Shown: positions 40,763 through 52,425, numbered from the stretch's first letter. The stretch: 64,000 nt of DNA from Mixophyes australis (GCA_036250195.1 JAVHZZ010000006.1:70966940-71030939); one strand, 5' to 3'. Numbers and translations: made by a program. The notes: generated from the sequence alone by a model not told the origin.

Positions 40763-41045
40763 ACTCATGAGCTTGCTTTCGTGAGCTCTAAGATCTGAAA
40801 AATGTCAATCAGATCAACAAAGCCTACAAATTCTGCATTTGAAAGCTGCATTTCAAAAAAAAATGTCAGGAGAAAAATCCGTAAAATGCTAAATAACATG
40901 CTATAACCACAAATCAGAAAAAGGTTGAATAAAGTGCTTAAGCGATAAAGTTGATTACAAATATTTACATTTTAATTGAGTTGCTATTTGTTCATTTCAA
41001 CTGAATATCACAAAAATTTAGAGACAAGATCCAAACGTCTTATTT

Positions 41046-41127
41046 TGGCATCAGTGGGATTCAAAGACATACCTTCAAAAAAACACAAGCAAAAATTCAA
41101 TCCCTTACACCAATGAGCCATGCTGCC
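41046..41127 (-). pseudogene. Decayed tRNA-Leu pseudogene (unit 40)
   Basis: Unit 40 copy. Confidence 0.75.
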
Positions 41128-41343
41128 ACCTTTGCTTTTCTATTTGTATGAAAAGTTGATAACATGATGAAATGTTAGTTATGATGGTGCCTGGCGGTAT
41201 ATACATCACACTAAAATAATTTTCGTTTCTCTTCACTGTTTTCAAATCACTTTATTTCGAAATATTTTAAACCGGTTTGAGGAATGTCTTCGACACATGA
41301 CTAAAGTTGCGATTTAGCTAAAATATACTTCCACCGGTAACAC

Positions 41344-41536
41344 CAGCTGGATTTCTCAACTCCAGTCCTCAGGACCCCTAACAGTGCATGTTTTCCATAT
41401 CTCCTTGCTTAAGCACAGGTGTATTCATAACTGACTGACACATTCTAACAGATCTACAGGTGGTATAATTATTTCCCTTGTCACCTGGAAAGCAAGCACT
41501 GTTAGGGGCCCTGAGGACTGGAGTTGAGAAACACTG
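41344..41536. mobile_element. hAT-like MITE (unit 40)
   Basis: Full length, GGGGCCC allele. Confidence 0.7.
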
Positions 41537-41597
41537 ATCTTCACGCTTGAACGACATCTATACCGATGTCTGCACCTTCTCTTGGATCTAACGAAAA

Positions 41598-41679
41598 TGG
41601 CAGCAGTGGGATTTGAACCCACGCCTCCGAAGAGACTGGAGCCTTAATCCAGCGCCTTAGACCGCTCGGCCATGCTACC
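41598..41679 (-). tRNA. tRNA-Leu-AAG: tRNA-Leu (AAG), unit 40 slot 1
   Basis: Consensus body. Confidence 0.95.
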
Positions 41680-41807
41680 ACTCATGATCTCTCTTTCGTG
41701 AGCTCTAAGATCTGACAATCAGAACAACAAAGCCTATAAATTCTGCATTTGAAAGCTGAGTATCTTCTTTATCTATACGTTGGAACCACATGAAGAACTA
41801 ATAAAAA

Positions 41808-41889
41808 TGGCAGCAGTGGGATTTGAACCCACGCCTCCGAAGAGACTGGAGCCTAAATCCAGCGCCTTAGACCGCTCGGCCATGCTACC
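41808..41889 (-). tRNA. tRNA-Leu-TAG: tRNA-Leu (TAG), unit 40 slot 2
   Basis: Consensus body. Confidence 0.95.
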
Positions 41890-42172
41890 ACTCATGAGCT
41901 TGCTTTCGTGAGCTCTAAGATCTGAAAAATGTCAATCAGATCAACAAAGCCTACAAATTCTGCATTTGAAAGCTGCATTTCAAAAAAAAATGTCAGGAGA
42001 AAAATCCGTAAAATGCTAAATAACATGCTATAACCACAAATCAGAAAAAGGTTGAATAAAGTGCTTAAGCGATAAAGTTGATTACAAATATTTACATTTT
42101 AATTGAGTTGCTATTTGTTCATTTCAACTGAATATCACAAAAATTTAGAGACAAGATCCAAACGTCTTATTT

Positions 42173-42254
42173 TGGCATCAGTGGGATTCAAAGACATACC
42201 TTCAAAAAAACACAAGCAAAAATTCAATCCCTTACACCAATGAGCCATGCTGCC
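42173..42254 (-). pseudogene. Decayed tRNA-Leu pseudogene (unit 41)
   Basis: Unit 41 copy. Confidence 0.75.
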
Positions 42255-42470
42255 ACCTTTGCTTTTCTATTTGTATGAAAAGTTGATAACATGATGAAAT
42301 GTTAGTTATGATGGTGCCTGGCGGTATATACATCACACTAAAATAATTTTCGTTTCTCTTCACTGTTTTCAAATCACTTTATTTCGAAATATTTTAAACC
42401 GGTTTGAGGAATGTCTTCGACACATGACTAAAGTTGCGATTTAGCTAAAATATACTTCCACCGGTAACAC

Positions 42471-42576
42471 CAGCTGGATTTCTCAACTCCAGTCCTCAGG
42501 ACCCCTAACAGTGCATGTTTTCCATATCTCCTTGCTTAAGCACAGGTGTATTCATAACTGACTGACACATTCTAAC
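42471..42576. mobile_element. hAT-like MITE (unit 41), 95-bp right deletion
   Basis: Same junction as at 36004. Confidence 0.7.
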
Positions 42577-42629
42577 GCTTGAACGACATCTATACCGATG
42601 TCTGCACCTTCTCTTGGATCTAACGAAAA

Positions 42630-42711
42630 TGGCAGCAGTGGGATTTGAACCCACGCCTCCGAAGAGACTGGAGCCTTAATCCAGCGCCTTAGACCGCTCG
42701 GCCATGCTACC
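42630..42711 (-). tRNA. tRNA-Leu-AAG: tRNA-Leu (AAG), unit 41 slot 1
   Basis: Consensus body. Confidence 0.95.
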
Positions 42712-42839
42712 ACTCATGATCTCTCTTTCGTGAGCTCTAAGATCTGACAATCAGAACAACAAAGCCTATAAATTCTGCATTTGAAAGCTGAGTATCTTCT
42801 TTATCTATACGTTGGAACCACATGAAGAACTAATAAAAA

Positions 42840-42921
42840 TGGCAGCAGTGGGATTTGAACCCACGCCTCCGAAGAGACTGGAGCCTAAATCCAGCGCCTT
42901 AGACCGCTCGGCCATGCTACC
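42840..42921 (-). tRNA. tRNA-Leu-TAG: tRNA-Leu (TAG), unit 41 slot 2
   Basis: Consensus body. Confidence 0.95.
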
Positions 42922-43204
42922 ACTCATGAGCTTGCTTTCGTGAGCTCTAAGATCTGAAAAATGTCAATCAGATCAACAAAGCCTACAAATTCTGCATTTG
43001 AAAGCTGCATTTCAAAAAAAAATGTCAGGAGAAAAATCCGTAAAATGCTAAATAACATGCTATAACCACAAATCAGAAAAAGGTTGAATAAAGTGCTTAA
43101 GCGATAAAGTTGATTACAAATATTTACATTTTAATTGAGTTGCTATTTGTTCATTTCAACTGAATATCACAAAAATTTAGAGACAAGATCCAAACGTCTT
43201 ATTT

Positions 43205-43286
43205 TGGCATCAGTGGGATTCAAAGACATACCTTCAAAAAAACACAAGCAAAAATTCAATCCCTTACACCAATGAGCCATGCTGCC
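43205..43286 (-). pseudogene. Decayed tRNA-Leu pseudogene (unit 42)
   Basis: Unit 42 copy. Confidence 0.75.
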
Positions 43287-43502
43287 ACCTTTGCTTTTCT
43301 ATTTGTATGAAAAGTTGATAACATGATGAAATGTTAGTTATGATGGTGCCTGGCGGTATATACATCACACTAAAATAATTTTCGTTTCTCTTCACTGTTT
43401 TCAAATCACTTTATTTCGAAATATTTTAAACCGGTTTGAGGAATGTCTTCGACACATGACTAAAGTTGCGATTTAGCTAAAATATACTTCCACCGGTAAC
43501 AC

Positions 43503-43695
43503 CAGCTGGATTTCTCAACTCCAGTCCTCAGGACCCCTAACAGTGCATGTTTTCCATATCTCCTTGCTTAAGCACAGGTGTATTCATAACTGACTGACAC
43601 ATTCTAACAGATCTACAGGTGGTATAATTATTTCCCTTGTCACCTGGAAAGCAAGCACTGTTAGGGGCCCTGAGGACTGGAGTTGAGAAACACTG
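43503..43695. mobile_element. hAT-like MITE (unit 42)
   Basis: Full length, GGGGCCC allele. Confidence 0.7.
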
Positions 43696-43756
43696 ATCTT
43701 CACACTTGAACGACATCTATACCGATGTCTGCACCTTCTCTTGGATCTAACGAAAA

Positions 43757-43838
43757 TGGCAGCAGTGGGATTTGAACCCACGCCTCCGAAGAGACTGGAG
43801 CCTTAATCCAGCGCCTTAGACCGCTCGGCCATGCTACC
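43757..43838 (-). tRNA. tRNA-Leu-AAG: tRNA-Leu (AAG), unit 42 slot 1
   Basis: Consensus body. Confidence 0.95.
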
Positions 43839-43966
43839 ACTCATGATCTCTCTTTCGTGAGCTCTAAGATCTGACAATCAGAACAACAAAGCCTATAAAT
43901 TCTGCATTTGAAAGCTGAGTATCTTCTTTATCTATACGTTGGAACCACATGAAGAACTAATAAAAA

Positions 43967-44048
43967 TGGCAGCAGTGGGATTTGAACCCACGCCTCCGAA
44001 GAGACTGGAGCCTAAATCCAGCGCCTTAGACCGCTCGGCCATGCTACC
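43967..44048 (-). tRNA. tRNA-Leu-TAG: tRNA-Leu (TAG), unit 42 slot 2
   Basis: Consensus body. Confidence 0.95.
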
Positions 44049-44331
44049 ACTCATGAGCTTGCTTTCGTGAGCTCTAAGATCTGAAAAATGTCAATCAGAT
44101 CAACAAAGCCTACAAATTCTGCATTTGAAAGCTGCATTTCAAAAAAAAATGTCAGGAGAAAAATCCGTAAAATGCTAAATAACATGCTATAACCACAAAT
44201 CAGAAAAAGGTTGAATAAAGTGCTTAAGCGATAAAGTTGATTACAAATATTTACATTTTAATTGAGTTGCTATTTGTTCATTTCAACTGAATATCACAAA
44301 AATTTAGAGACAAGATCCAAACGTCTTATTT

Positions 44332-44413
44332 TGGCATCAGTGGGATTCAAAGACATACCTTCAAAAAAACACAAGCAAAAATTCAATCCCTTACACCAAT
44401 GAGCCATGCTGCC
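44332..44413 (-). pseudogene. Decayed tRNA-Leu pseudogene (unit 43)
   Basis: Unit 43 copy. Confidence 0.75.
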
Positions 44414-44629
44414 ACCTTTGCTTTTCTATTTGTATGAAAAGTTGATAACATGATGAAATGTTAGTTATGATGGTGCCTGGCGGTATATACATCACACTAA
44501 AATAATTTTCGTTTCTCTTCACTGTTTTCAAATCACTTTATTTCGAAATATTTTAAACCGGTTTGAGGAATGTCTTCGACACATGACTAAAGTTGCGATT
44601 TAGCTAAAATATACTTCCACCGGTAACAC

Positions 44630-44822
44630 CAGCTGGATTTCTCAACTCCAGTCCTCAGGACCCCTAACAGTGCATGTTTTCCATATCTCCTTGCTTAAGC
44701 ACAGGTGTATTCATAACTGACTGACACATTCTAACAGATCTACAGGTGGTATAATTATTTCCCTTGTCACCTGGAAAGCAAGCACTGTTAGGGGCCCTGA
44801 GGACTGGAGTTGAGAAACACTG
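44630..44822. mobile_element. hAT-like MITE (unit 43)
   Basis: Full length, GGGGCCC allele. Confidence 0.7.
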
Positions 44823-44883
44823 ATCTTCACGCTTGAACGACATCTATACCGATGTCTGCACCTTCTCTTGGATCTAACGAAAA

Positions 44884-44965
44884 TGGCAGCAGTGGGATTT
44901 GAACCCACGCCTCCGAAGAGACTGGAGCCTTAATCCAGCGCCTTAGACCGCTCGGCCATGCTACC
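44884..44965 (-). tRNA. tRNA-Leu-AAG: tRNA-Leu (AAG), unit 43 slot 1
   Basis: Consensus body; private base change 4-5 bp into the 5' flank. Confidence 0.95.
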
Positions 44966-45093
44966 ACTTATGATCTCTCTTTCGTGAGCTCTAAGATCTG
45001 ACAATCAGAACAACAAAGCCTATAAATTCTGCATTTGAAAGCTGAGTATCTTCTTTATCTATACGTTGGAACCACATGAAGAACTAATAAAAA

Positions 45094-45175
45094 TGGCAGC
45101 AGTGGGATTTGAACCCACGCCTCCGAAGAGACTGGAGCCTAAATCCAGCGCCTTAGACCGCTCGGCCATGCTACC
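45094..45175 (-). tRNA. tRNA-Leu-TAG: tRNA-Leu (TAG), unit 43 slot 2
   Basis: Consensus body. Confidence 0.95.
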
Positions 45176-45458
45176 ACTCATGAGCTTGCTTTCGTGAGCT
45201 CTAAGATCTGAAAAATGTCAATCAGATCAACAAAGCCTACAAATTCTGCATTTGAAAGCTGCATTTCAAAAAAAAATGTCAGGAGAAAAATCCGTAAAAT
45301 GCTAAATAACATGCTATAACCACAAATCAGAAAAAGGTTGAATAAAGTGCTTAAGCGATAAAGTTGATTACAAATATTTACATTTTAATTGAGTTGCTAT
45401 TTGTTCATTTCAACTGAATATCACAAAAATTTAGAGACAAGATCCAAACGTCTTATTT

Positions 45459-45540
45459 TGGCATCAGTGGGATTCAAAGACATACCTTCAAAAAAACACA
45501 AGCAAAAATTCAATCCCTTACACCAATGAGCCATGCTGCC
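45459..45540 (-). pseudogene. Decayed tRNA-Leu pseudogene (unit 44)
   Basis: Unit 44 copy. Confidence 0.75.
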
Positions 45541-45756
45541 ACCTTTGCTTTTCTATTTGTATGAAAAGTTGATAACATGATGAAATGTTAGTTATGATGG
45601 TGCCTGGCGGTATATACATCACACTAAAATAATTTTCGTTTCTCTTCACTGTTTTCAAATCACTTTATTTCGAAATATTTTAAACCGGTTTGAGGAATGT
45701 CTTCGACACATGACTAAAGTTGCGATTTAGCTAAAATATACTTCCACCGGTAACAC

Positions 45757-45949
45757 CAGCTGGATTTCTCAACTCCAGTCCTCAGGACCCCTAACAGTGC
45801 ATGTTTTCCATATCTCCTTGCTTAAGCACAGGTGTATTCATAACTGACTGACACATTCTAACAGATCTACAGGTGGTATAATTATTTCCCTTGTCACCTG
45901 GAAAGCAAGCACTGTTAGGGGCCCTGAGGACTGGAGTTGAGAAACACTG
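45757..45949. mobile_element. hAT-like MITE (unit 44)
   Basis: Full length, GGGGCCC allele. Confidence 0.7.
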
Positions 45950-46010
45950 ATCTTCACGCTTGAACGACATCTATACCGATGTCTGCACCTTCTCTTGGAT
46001 CTAACGAAAA

Positions 46011-46092
46011 TGGCAGCAGTGGGATTTGAACCCACGCCTCCGAAGAGACTGGAGCCTTAATCCAGCGCCTTAGACCGCTCGGCCATGCTACC
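46011..46092 (-). tRNA. tRNA-Leu-AAG: tRNA-Leu (AAG), unit 44 slot 1
   Basis: Consensus body; 5' flank has TCTCTTTTTCG instead of TCTCTCTTTCG. Confidence 0.95.
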
Positions 46093-46220
46093 ACTCATGA
46101 TCTCTTTTTCGTGAGCTCTAAGATCTGACAATCAGAACAACAAAGCCTATAAATTCTGCATTTGAAAGCTGAGTATCTTCTTTATCTATACGTTGGAACC
46201 ACATGAAGAACTAATAAAAA

Positions 46221-46302
46221 TGGCAGCAGTGGGATTTGAACCCACACCTCCGAAGAGACTGGAGCCTAAATCCAGCGCCTTAGACCGCTCGGCCATGCTA
46301 CC
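46221..46302 (-). tRNA. tRNA-Leu-TAG: tRNA-Leu (TAG), unit 44 slot 2
   Basis: C48T allele. Confidence 0.93.
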
Positions 46303-46585
46303 ACTCATGAGCTTGCTTTCGTGAGCTCTAAGATCTGAAAAATGTCAATCAGATCAACAAAGCCTACAAATTCTGCATTTGAAAGCTGCATTTCAAAAAA
46401 AAATGTCAGGAGAAAAATCCGTAAAATGCTAAATAACATGCTATAACCACAAATCAGAAAAAGGTTGAATAAAGTGCTTAAGCGATAAAGTTGATTACAA
46501 ATATTTACATTTTAATTGAGTTGCTATTTGTTCATTTCAACTGAATATCACAAAAATTTAGAGACAAGATCCAAACGTCTTATTT

Positions 46586-46667
46586 TGGCATCAGTGGGAT
46601 TCAAAGACATACCTTCAAAAAAACACAAGCAAAAATTCAATCCCTTACACCAATGAGCCATGCTGCC
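46586..46667 (-). pseudogene. Decayed tRNA-Leu pseudogene (unit 45)
   Basis: Unit 45 copy. Confidence 0.75.
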
Positions 46668-46883
46668 ACCTTTGCTTTTCTATTTGTATGAAAAGTTGAT
46701 AACATGATGAAATGTTAGTTATGATGGTGCCTGGCGGTATATACATCACACTAAAATAATTTTCGTTTCTCTTCACTGTTTTCAAATCACTTTATTTAGA
46801 AATATTTTAAACCGGTTTGAGGAATGTCTTCGACACATGACTAAAGTTGCGATTTAGCTAAAATATACTTCCACCGGTAACAC

Positions 46884-46989
46884 CAGCTGGATTTCTCAAC
46901 TCCAGTCCTCAGGACCCCTAACAGTGCATGTTTTCCATATCTCCTTGCTTAAGCACAGGTGTATTCATAACTGACTGACACATTCTAAC
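46884..46989. mobile_element. hAT-like MITE (unit 45), 95-bp right deletion
   Basis: Fourth instance of the junction at 36004, 4413 bp (3286 + 1127) after the third. Confidence 0.7.
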
Positions 46990-47042
46990 GCTTGAACGAC
47001 ATCTATACCGATGTCTGCACCTTCTCTTGGATCTAACGAAAA

Positions 47043-47124
47043 TGGCAGCAGTGGGATTTGAACCCACGCCTCCGAAGAGACTGGAGCCTTAATCCAGCGC
47101 CTTAGACCGCTCGGCCATGCTACC
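47043..47124 (-). tRNA. tRNA-Leu-AAG: tRNA-Leu (AAG), unit 45 slot 1
   Basis: Consensus body. Confidence 0.95.
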
Positions 47125-47252
47125 ACTCATGATCTCTCTTTCGTGAGCTCTAAGATCTGACAATCAGAACAACAAAGCCTATAAATTCTGCATTTGAAAG
47201 CTGAGTATCTTCTTTATCTATACGTTGGAACCACATGAAGAACTAATAAAAA

Positions 47253-47334
47253 TGGCAGCAGTGGGATTTGAACCCACGCCTCCGAAGAGACTGGAGCCTA
47301 AATCCAGCGCCTTAGACCGCTCGGCCATGCTACC
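47253..47334 (-). tRNA. tRNA-Leu-TAG: tRNA-Leu (TAG), unit 45 slot 2
   Basis: Consensus body. A TTCTTTTTC length change in the spacer near 47565 is shared with the next unit. Confidence 0.95.
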
Positions 47335-47618
47335 ACTCATGAGCTTGCTTTCGTGAGCTCTAAGATCTGAAAAATGTCAATCAGATCAACAAAGCCTACA
47401 AATTCTGCATTTGAAAGCTGCATTTCAAAAAAAAATGTCAGGAGAAAAATCCGTAAAATGCTAAATAACATGCTATAACCACAAATCAGAAAAAGGTTGA
47501 ATAAAGTGCTTAAGCGATAAAGTTGATTACAAATATTTACATTTTAATTGAGTTGCTATTTGTTCTTTTTCAACTGAATATCACAAAAATTTAGAGACAA
47601 GATCCAAACGTCTTATTT

Positions 47619-47700
47619 TGGCATCAGTGGGATTCAAAGACATACCTTCAAAAAAACACAAGCAAAAATTCAATCCCTTACACCAATGAGCCATGCTGCC
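47619..47700 (-). pseudogene. Decayed tRNA-Leu pseudogene (unit 46)
   Basis: Unit 46 copy. Confidence 0.75.
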
Positions 47701-47916
47701 ACCTTTGCTTTTCTATTTGTATGAAAAGTTGATAACATGATGAAATGTTAGTTATGATGGTGCCTGGCGGTATATACATCACACTAAAATAATTTTCGTT
47801 TCTCTTCACTGTTTTCAAATCACTTTATTTAGAAATATTTTAAACCGGTTTGAGGAATGTCTTCGACACATGACTAAAGTTGCGATTTAGCTAAAATATA
47901 CTTCCACCGGTAACAC

Positions 47917-48109
47917 CAGCTGGATTTCTCAACTCCAGTCCTCAGGACCCCTAACAGTGCATGTTTTCCATATCTCCTTGCTTAAGCACAGGTGTATTCA
48001 TAACTGACTGACACATTCTAACAGATCTACAGGTGGTATAATTATTTCCCTTGTCACCTGGAAAGCAAGCACTGTTAAGGGTCCTGAGGACTGGAGTTGA
48101 GAAACACTG
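47917..48109. mobile_element. hAT-like MITE (unit 46)
   Basis: Full length; isolated AAGGGTCC allele among GGGGCCC neighbours. Confidence 0.7.
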
Positions 48110-48170
48110 ATCTTCACGCTTGAACGACATCTATACCGATGTCTGCACCTTCTCTTGGATCTAACGAAAA

Positions 48171-48252
48171 TGGCAGCAGTGGGATTTGAACCCACGCCTC
48201 CGAAGAGACTGGAGCCTTAATCCAGCGCCTTAGACCGCTCGGCCATGCTACC
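48171..48252 (-). tRNA. tRNA-Leu-AAG: tRNA-Leu (AAG), unit 46 slot 1
   Basis: Consensus body. Confidence 0.95.
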
Positions 48253-48380
48253 ACTCATGATCTCTCTTTCGTGAGCTCTAAGATCTGACAATCAGAACAA
48301 CAAAGCCTATAAATTCTGCATTTGAAAGCTGAGTATCTTCTTTATCTATACGTTGAAACCACATGAAGAACTAATAAAAA

Positions 48381-48462
48381 TGGCAGCAGTGGGATTTGAA
48401 CCCACGCCTCCGAAGAGACTGGAGCCTAAATCCAGCGCCTTAGACCGCTCGGCCATGCTACC
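48381..48462 (-). tRNA. tRNA-Leu-TAG: tRNA-Leu (TAG), unit 46 slot 2
   Basis: Consensus body; 5' flank ACTCCTGAG, a marker shared with units 48, 50, 51, 54, 56 and 59. Confidence 0.95.
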
Positions 48463-48746
48463 ACTCCTGAGCTTGCTTTCGTGAGCTCTAAGATCTGAAA
48501 AATGTCAATCAGATCAACAAAGCCTACAAATTCTGCATTTGAAAGCTGCATTTCAAAAAAAAATGTCAGGAGAAAAATCCGTAAAATGCTAAATAACATG
48601 CTATAACCACAAATCAGAAAAAGGTTGAATAAAGTGCTTAAGCGATAAAGTTGATTACAAATATTTACATTTTAATTGAGTTGCTATTTGTTCTTTTTCA
48701 ACTGAATATCACAAAAATTTAGAGACAAGATCCAAACGTCTTATTT

Positions 48747-48828
48747 TGGCATCAGTGGGATTCAAAGACATACCTTCAAAAAAACACAAGCAAAAATTCA
48801 ATCCCTTACACCAATGAGCCATGCTGCC
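48747..48828 (-). pseudogene. Decayed tRNA-Leu pseudogene (unit 47)
   Basis: Unit 47 copy. Confidence 0.75.
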
Positions 48829-49044
48829 ACCTTTGCTTTTCTATTTGTATGAAAAGTTGATAACATGATGAAATGTTAGTTATGATGGTGCCTGGCGGTA
48901 TATACATCACACTAAAATAATTTTCGTTTCTCTTCACTGTTTTCAAATCACTTTATTTAGAAATATTTTAAACCGGTTTGAGGAATGTCTTCGACACATG
49001 ACTAAAGTTGCGATTTAGCTAAAATATACTTCCACCGGTAACAC

Positions 49045-49237
49045 CAGCTGGATTTCTCAACTCCAGTCCTCAGGACCCCTAACAGTGCATGTTTTCCATA
49101 TCTCCTTGCTTAAGCACAGGTGTATTCATAACTGACTGACACATTCTAACAGATCTACAGGTGGTATAATTATTTCCCTTGTCACCTGGAAAGCAAGCAC
49201 TGTTAGGGGCCCTGAGGACTGGAGTTGAGAAACACTG
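49045..49237. mobile_element. hAT-like MITE (unit 47)
   Basis: Full length, GGGGCCC allele. Confidence 0.7.
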
Positions 49238-49298
49238 ATCTTCACGCTTGAACGACATCTATACCGATGTCTGCACCTTCTCTTGGATCTAACGAAAA

Positions 49299-49380
49299 TG
49301 GCAGCAGTGGGATTTGAACCCACGCCTCCGAAGAGACTGGAGCCTTAATCCAGCGCCTTAGACCGCTCGGCCATGCTACC
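49299..49380 (-). tRNA. tRNA-Leu-AAG: tRNA-Leu (AAG), unit 47 slot 1
   Basis: Consensus body. Confidence 0.95.
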
Positions 49381-49508
49381 ACTCATGATCTCTCTTTCGT
49401 GAGCTCTAAGATCTGACAATCAGAACAACAAAGCCTATAAATTCTGCATTTGAAAGCTGAGTATCTTCTTTATCTATACGTTGGAACCACATGAAGAACT
49501 AATAAAAA

Positions 49509-49590
49509 TGGCAGCAGTGGGATTTGAACCCACGCCTCCAAAGAGACTGGAGCCTAAATCCAGCGCCTTAGACCGCTCGGCCATGCTACC
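49509..49590 (-). tRNA. tRNA-Leu-TAG: tRNA-Leu (TAG), unit 47 slot 2
   Basis: TTTG variable loop, the only one seen after 31 kb. Confidence 0.93.
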
Positions 49591-49873
49591 ACTCATGAGC
49601 TTGCTTTCGTGAGCTCTAAGATCTGAAAAATGTCAATCAGATCAACAAAGCCTACAAATTCTGCATTTGAAAGCTGCATTTCAAAAAAAAATGTCAGGAG
49701 AAAAATCCGTAAAATGCTAAATAACATGCGATAACCACAAATCAGAAAAAGGTTGAATAAAGTGCTTAAGCGATAAAGTTGATTACAAATATTTACATTT
49801 TAATTGAGTTGCTATTTGTTCATTTCAACTGAATACCACAAAAATTTAGAGACAAGATCCAAACGTCTTATTT

Positions 49874-49955
49874 TGGCATCAGTGGGATTCAAAGACATAC
49901 CTTCAAAAAAACACAAGCAAAAATTCAATCCCTTACACCAATGAGCCATGCTGCC
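49874..49955 (-). pseudogene. Decayed tRNA-Leu pseudogene (unit 48)
   Basis: Unit 48 copy. Confidence 0.75.
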
Positions 49956-50171
49956 ACCTTTGCTTTTCTATTTGTATGAAAAGTTGATAACATGATGAAA
50001 TGTTAGTTATGATGGTGCCTGGCGGTATATACATCACACTAAAATAATTTTCGTTTCTCTTCACTGTTTTCAAATCACTTTATTTAGAAATATTTTAAAC
50101 CGGTTTGAGGAATGTCTTCGACACATGACTAAAGTTGCGATTTAGCTAAAATATACTTCCACCGGTAACAC

Positions 50172-50364
50172 CAGCTGGATTTCTCAACTCCAGTCCTCAG
50201 GACCCCTAACAGTGCATGTTTTCCATATCTCCTTGCTTAAGCACAGGTGTATTCATAACTGACTGACACATTCTAACAGATCTACAGGTGGTATAATTAT
50301 TTCCCTTGTCACCTGGAAAGCAAGCACTGTTAGGGGCCCTGAGGACTGGAGTTGAGAAACACTG
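50172..50364. mobile_element. hAT-like MITE (unit 48)
   Basis: Full length, GGGGCCC allele. Confidence 0.7.
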
Positions 50365-50425
50365 ATCTTCACGCTTGAACGACATCTATACCGATGTCTG
50401 CACCTTCTCTTGGATCTAACGAAAA

Positions 50426-50507
50426 TGGCAGCAGTGGGATTTGAACCCACGCCTCCGAAGAGACTGGAGCCTTAATCCAGCGCCTTAGACCGCTCGGCCA
50501 TGCTACC
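50426..50507 (-). tRNA. tRNA-Leu-AAG: tRNA-Leu (AAG), unit 48 slot 1
   Basis: Consensus body. Confidence 0.95.
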
Positions 50508-50635
50508 ACTCATGATCTCTCTTTCGTGAGCTCTAAGATCTGACAATCAGAACAACAAAGCCTATAAATTCTGCATTTGAAAGCTGAGTATCTTCTTTAT
50601 CTATACGTTGAAACCACATGAAGAACTAATAAAAA

Positions 50636-50717
50636 TGGCAGCAGTGGGATTTGAACCCACGCCTCCGAAGAGACTGGAGCCTAAATCCAGCGCCTTAGAC
50701 CGCTCGGCCATGCTACC
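50636..50717 (-). tRNA. tRNA-Leu-TAG: tRNA-Leu (TAG), unit 48 slot 2
   Basis: Consensus body; ACTCCTGAG flank. Confidence 0.95.
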
Positions 50718-51000
50718 ACTCCTGAGCTTGCTTTCGTGAGCTCTAAGATCTGAAAAATGTCAATCAGATCAACAAAGCCTACAAATTCTGCATTTGAAAG
50801 CTGCATTTCAAAAAAAAATGTCAGGAGAAAAATCCGTAAAATGCTAAATTACATGCTATAACCACAAATCAGAAAAAGGTTGAATAAAGTGCTTAAGCGA
50901 TAAAGTTGATTACAAATATTTACATTTTAATTGAGTTGCTATTTGTTCATTTCAACTGAATACCACAAAAATTTAGAGACAAGATCCAAACGTCTTATTT

Positions 51001-51082
51001 TGGCATCAGTGGGATTCAAAGACATACCTTCAAAAAAACACAAGCAAAAATTCAATCCCTTACACCAATGAGCCATGCTGCC
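51001..51082 (-). pseudogene. Decayed tRNA-Leu pseudogene (unit 49)
   Basis: Unit 49 copy. Confidence 0.75.
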
Positions 51083-51298
51083 ACCTTTGCTTTTCTATTT
51101 GTATGAAAAGTTGATAACATGATGAAATGTTAGTTATGATGGTGCCTGGCGGTATATACATCACACTAAAATAATTTTCGTTTCTCTTCACTGTTTTCAA
51201 ATCACTTTATTTCGAAATATTTTAAACCGGTTTGAGGAATGTCTTCGACACATGACTAAAGTTGCGATTTAGCTAAAATATACTTCCACCGGTAACAC

Positions 51299-51491
51299 CA
51301 GCTGGATTTCTCAACTCCAGTCCTCAGGACCCCTAACAGTGCATGTTTTCCATATCTCCTTGCTTAAGCACAGGTGTATTCATAACTGACTGACACATTC
51401 TAACAGATCTACAGGTGGTATAATTATTTCCCTTGTCACCTGGAAAGCAAGCACTGTTAGGGGCCCTGAGGACTGGAGTTGAGAAACACTG
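51299..51491. mobile_element. hAT-like MITE (unit 49)
   Basis: Full length, GGGGCCC allele. Confidence 0.7.
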
Positions 51492-51552
51492 ATCTTCACG
51501 CTTGAACGACATCTATACCGATGTCTGCACCTTCTCTTGGATCTAACGAAAA

Positions 51553-51634
51553 TGGCAGCAGTGGGATTTGAACCCACGCCTCCGAAGAGACTGGAGCCTT
51601 AATCCAGCGCCTTAGACCGCTCGGCCATGCTACC
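51553..51634 (-). tRNA. tRNA-Leu-AAG: tRNA-Leu (AAG), unit 49 slot 1
   Basis: Consensus body. Confidence 0.95.
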
Positions 51635-51762
51635 ACTCATGATCTCTCTTTCGTGAGCTCTAAGATCTGACAATCAGAACAACAAAGCCTATAAATTCTG
51701 CATTTGAAAGCTGAGTATCTTCTTTATCTATACGTTGGAACCACATGAAGAAATAATAAAAA

Positions 51763-51844
51763 TGGCAGCAGTGGGATTTGAACCCACGCCGCCGAAGAGA
51801 CTGGAGCCTAAATCCAGCGCCTTAGACCGCTCGGCCATGCTACC
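51763..51844 (-). tRNA. tRNA-Leu-TAG: tRNA-Leu (TAG), unit 49 slot 2
   Basis: Variable arm GCG instead of GAG, which breaks one variable-stem pair; shared with units 52 and 57. Flank marker GAAATAATAAA. Confidence 0.92.
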
Positions 51845-52127
51845 ACTCATGAGCTTGCTTTCGTGAGCTCTAAGATCTGAAAAATGTCAATCAGATCAAC
51901 AAAGCCTACAAATTCTGCATTTGAAAGCTGCATTTCAAAAAAAAATGTCAGGAGAAAAATCCGTAAAATGCTAAATAACATGCTATAACCACAAATCAGA
52001 AAAAGGTTGAATAAAGTGCTTAAGCGATAAAGTTGATTACAAATATTTACATTTTAATTGAGTTGCTATTTGTTCATTTCAACTGAATACCACAAAAATT
52101 TAGAGACAAGATCCAAACGTCTTATTT

Positions 52128-52209
52128 TGGCATCAGTGGGATTCAAAGACATACCTTCAAAAAAACACAAGCAAAAATTCAATCCCTTACACCAATGAGC
52201 CATGCTGCC
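52128..52209 (-). pseudogene. Decayed tRNA-Leu pseudogene (unit 50)
   Basis: Unit 50 copy. Confidence 0.75.
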
Positions 52210-52425
52210 ACCTTTGCTTTTCTATTTGTATGAAAAGTTGATAACATGATGAAATGTTAGTTATGATGGTGCCTGGCGGTATATACATCACACTAAAATA
52301 ATTTTCGTTTCTCTTCACTGTTTTCAAATCACTTTATTTCGAAATATTTTAAACCGGTTTGAGGAATGTCTTCGACACATGACTAAAGTTGCGATTTAGC
52401 TAAAATATACTTCCACCGGTAACAC

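Larger units (their letters stand above)
38887..42172. repeat. 3286-bp three-unit higher-order block, copy 2
   Basis: Same layout as 35601-38886; nearly identical to copy 3. Confidence 0.87.
42173..45458. repeat. 3286-bp three-unit higher-order block, copy 3
   Basis: Same layout as 35601-38886. Private changes: CTTCACACTTG near 43701 and ACCACTTATGA near 44966. Confidence 0.87.
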
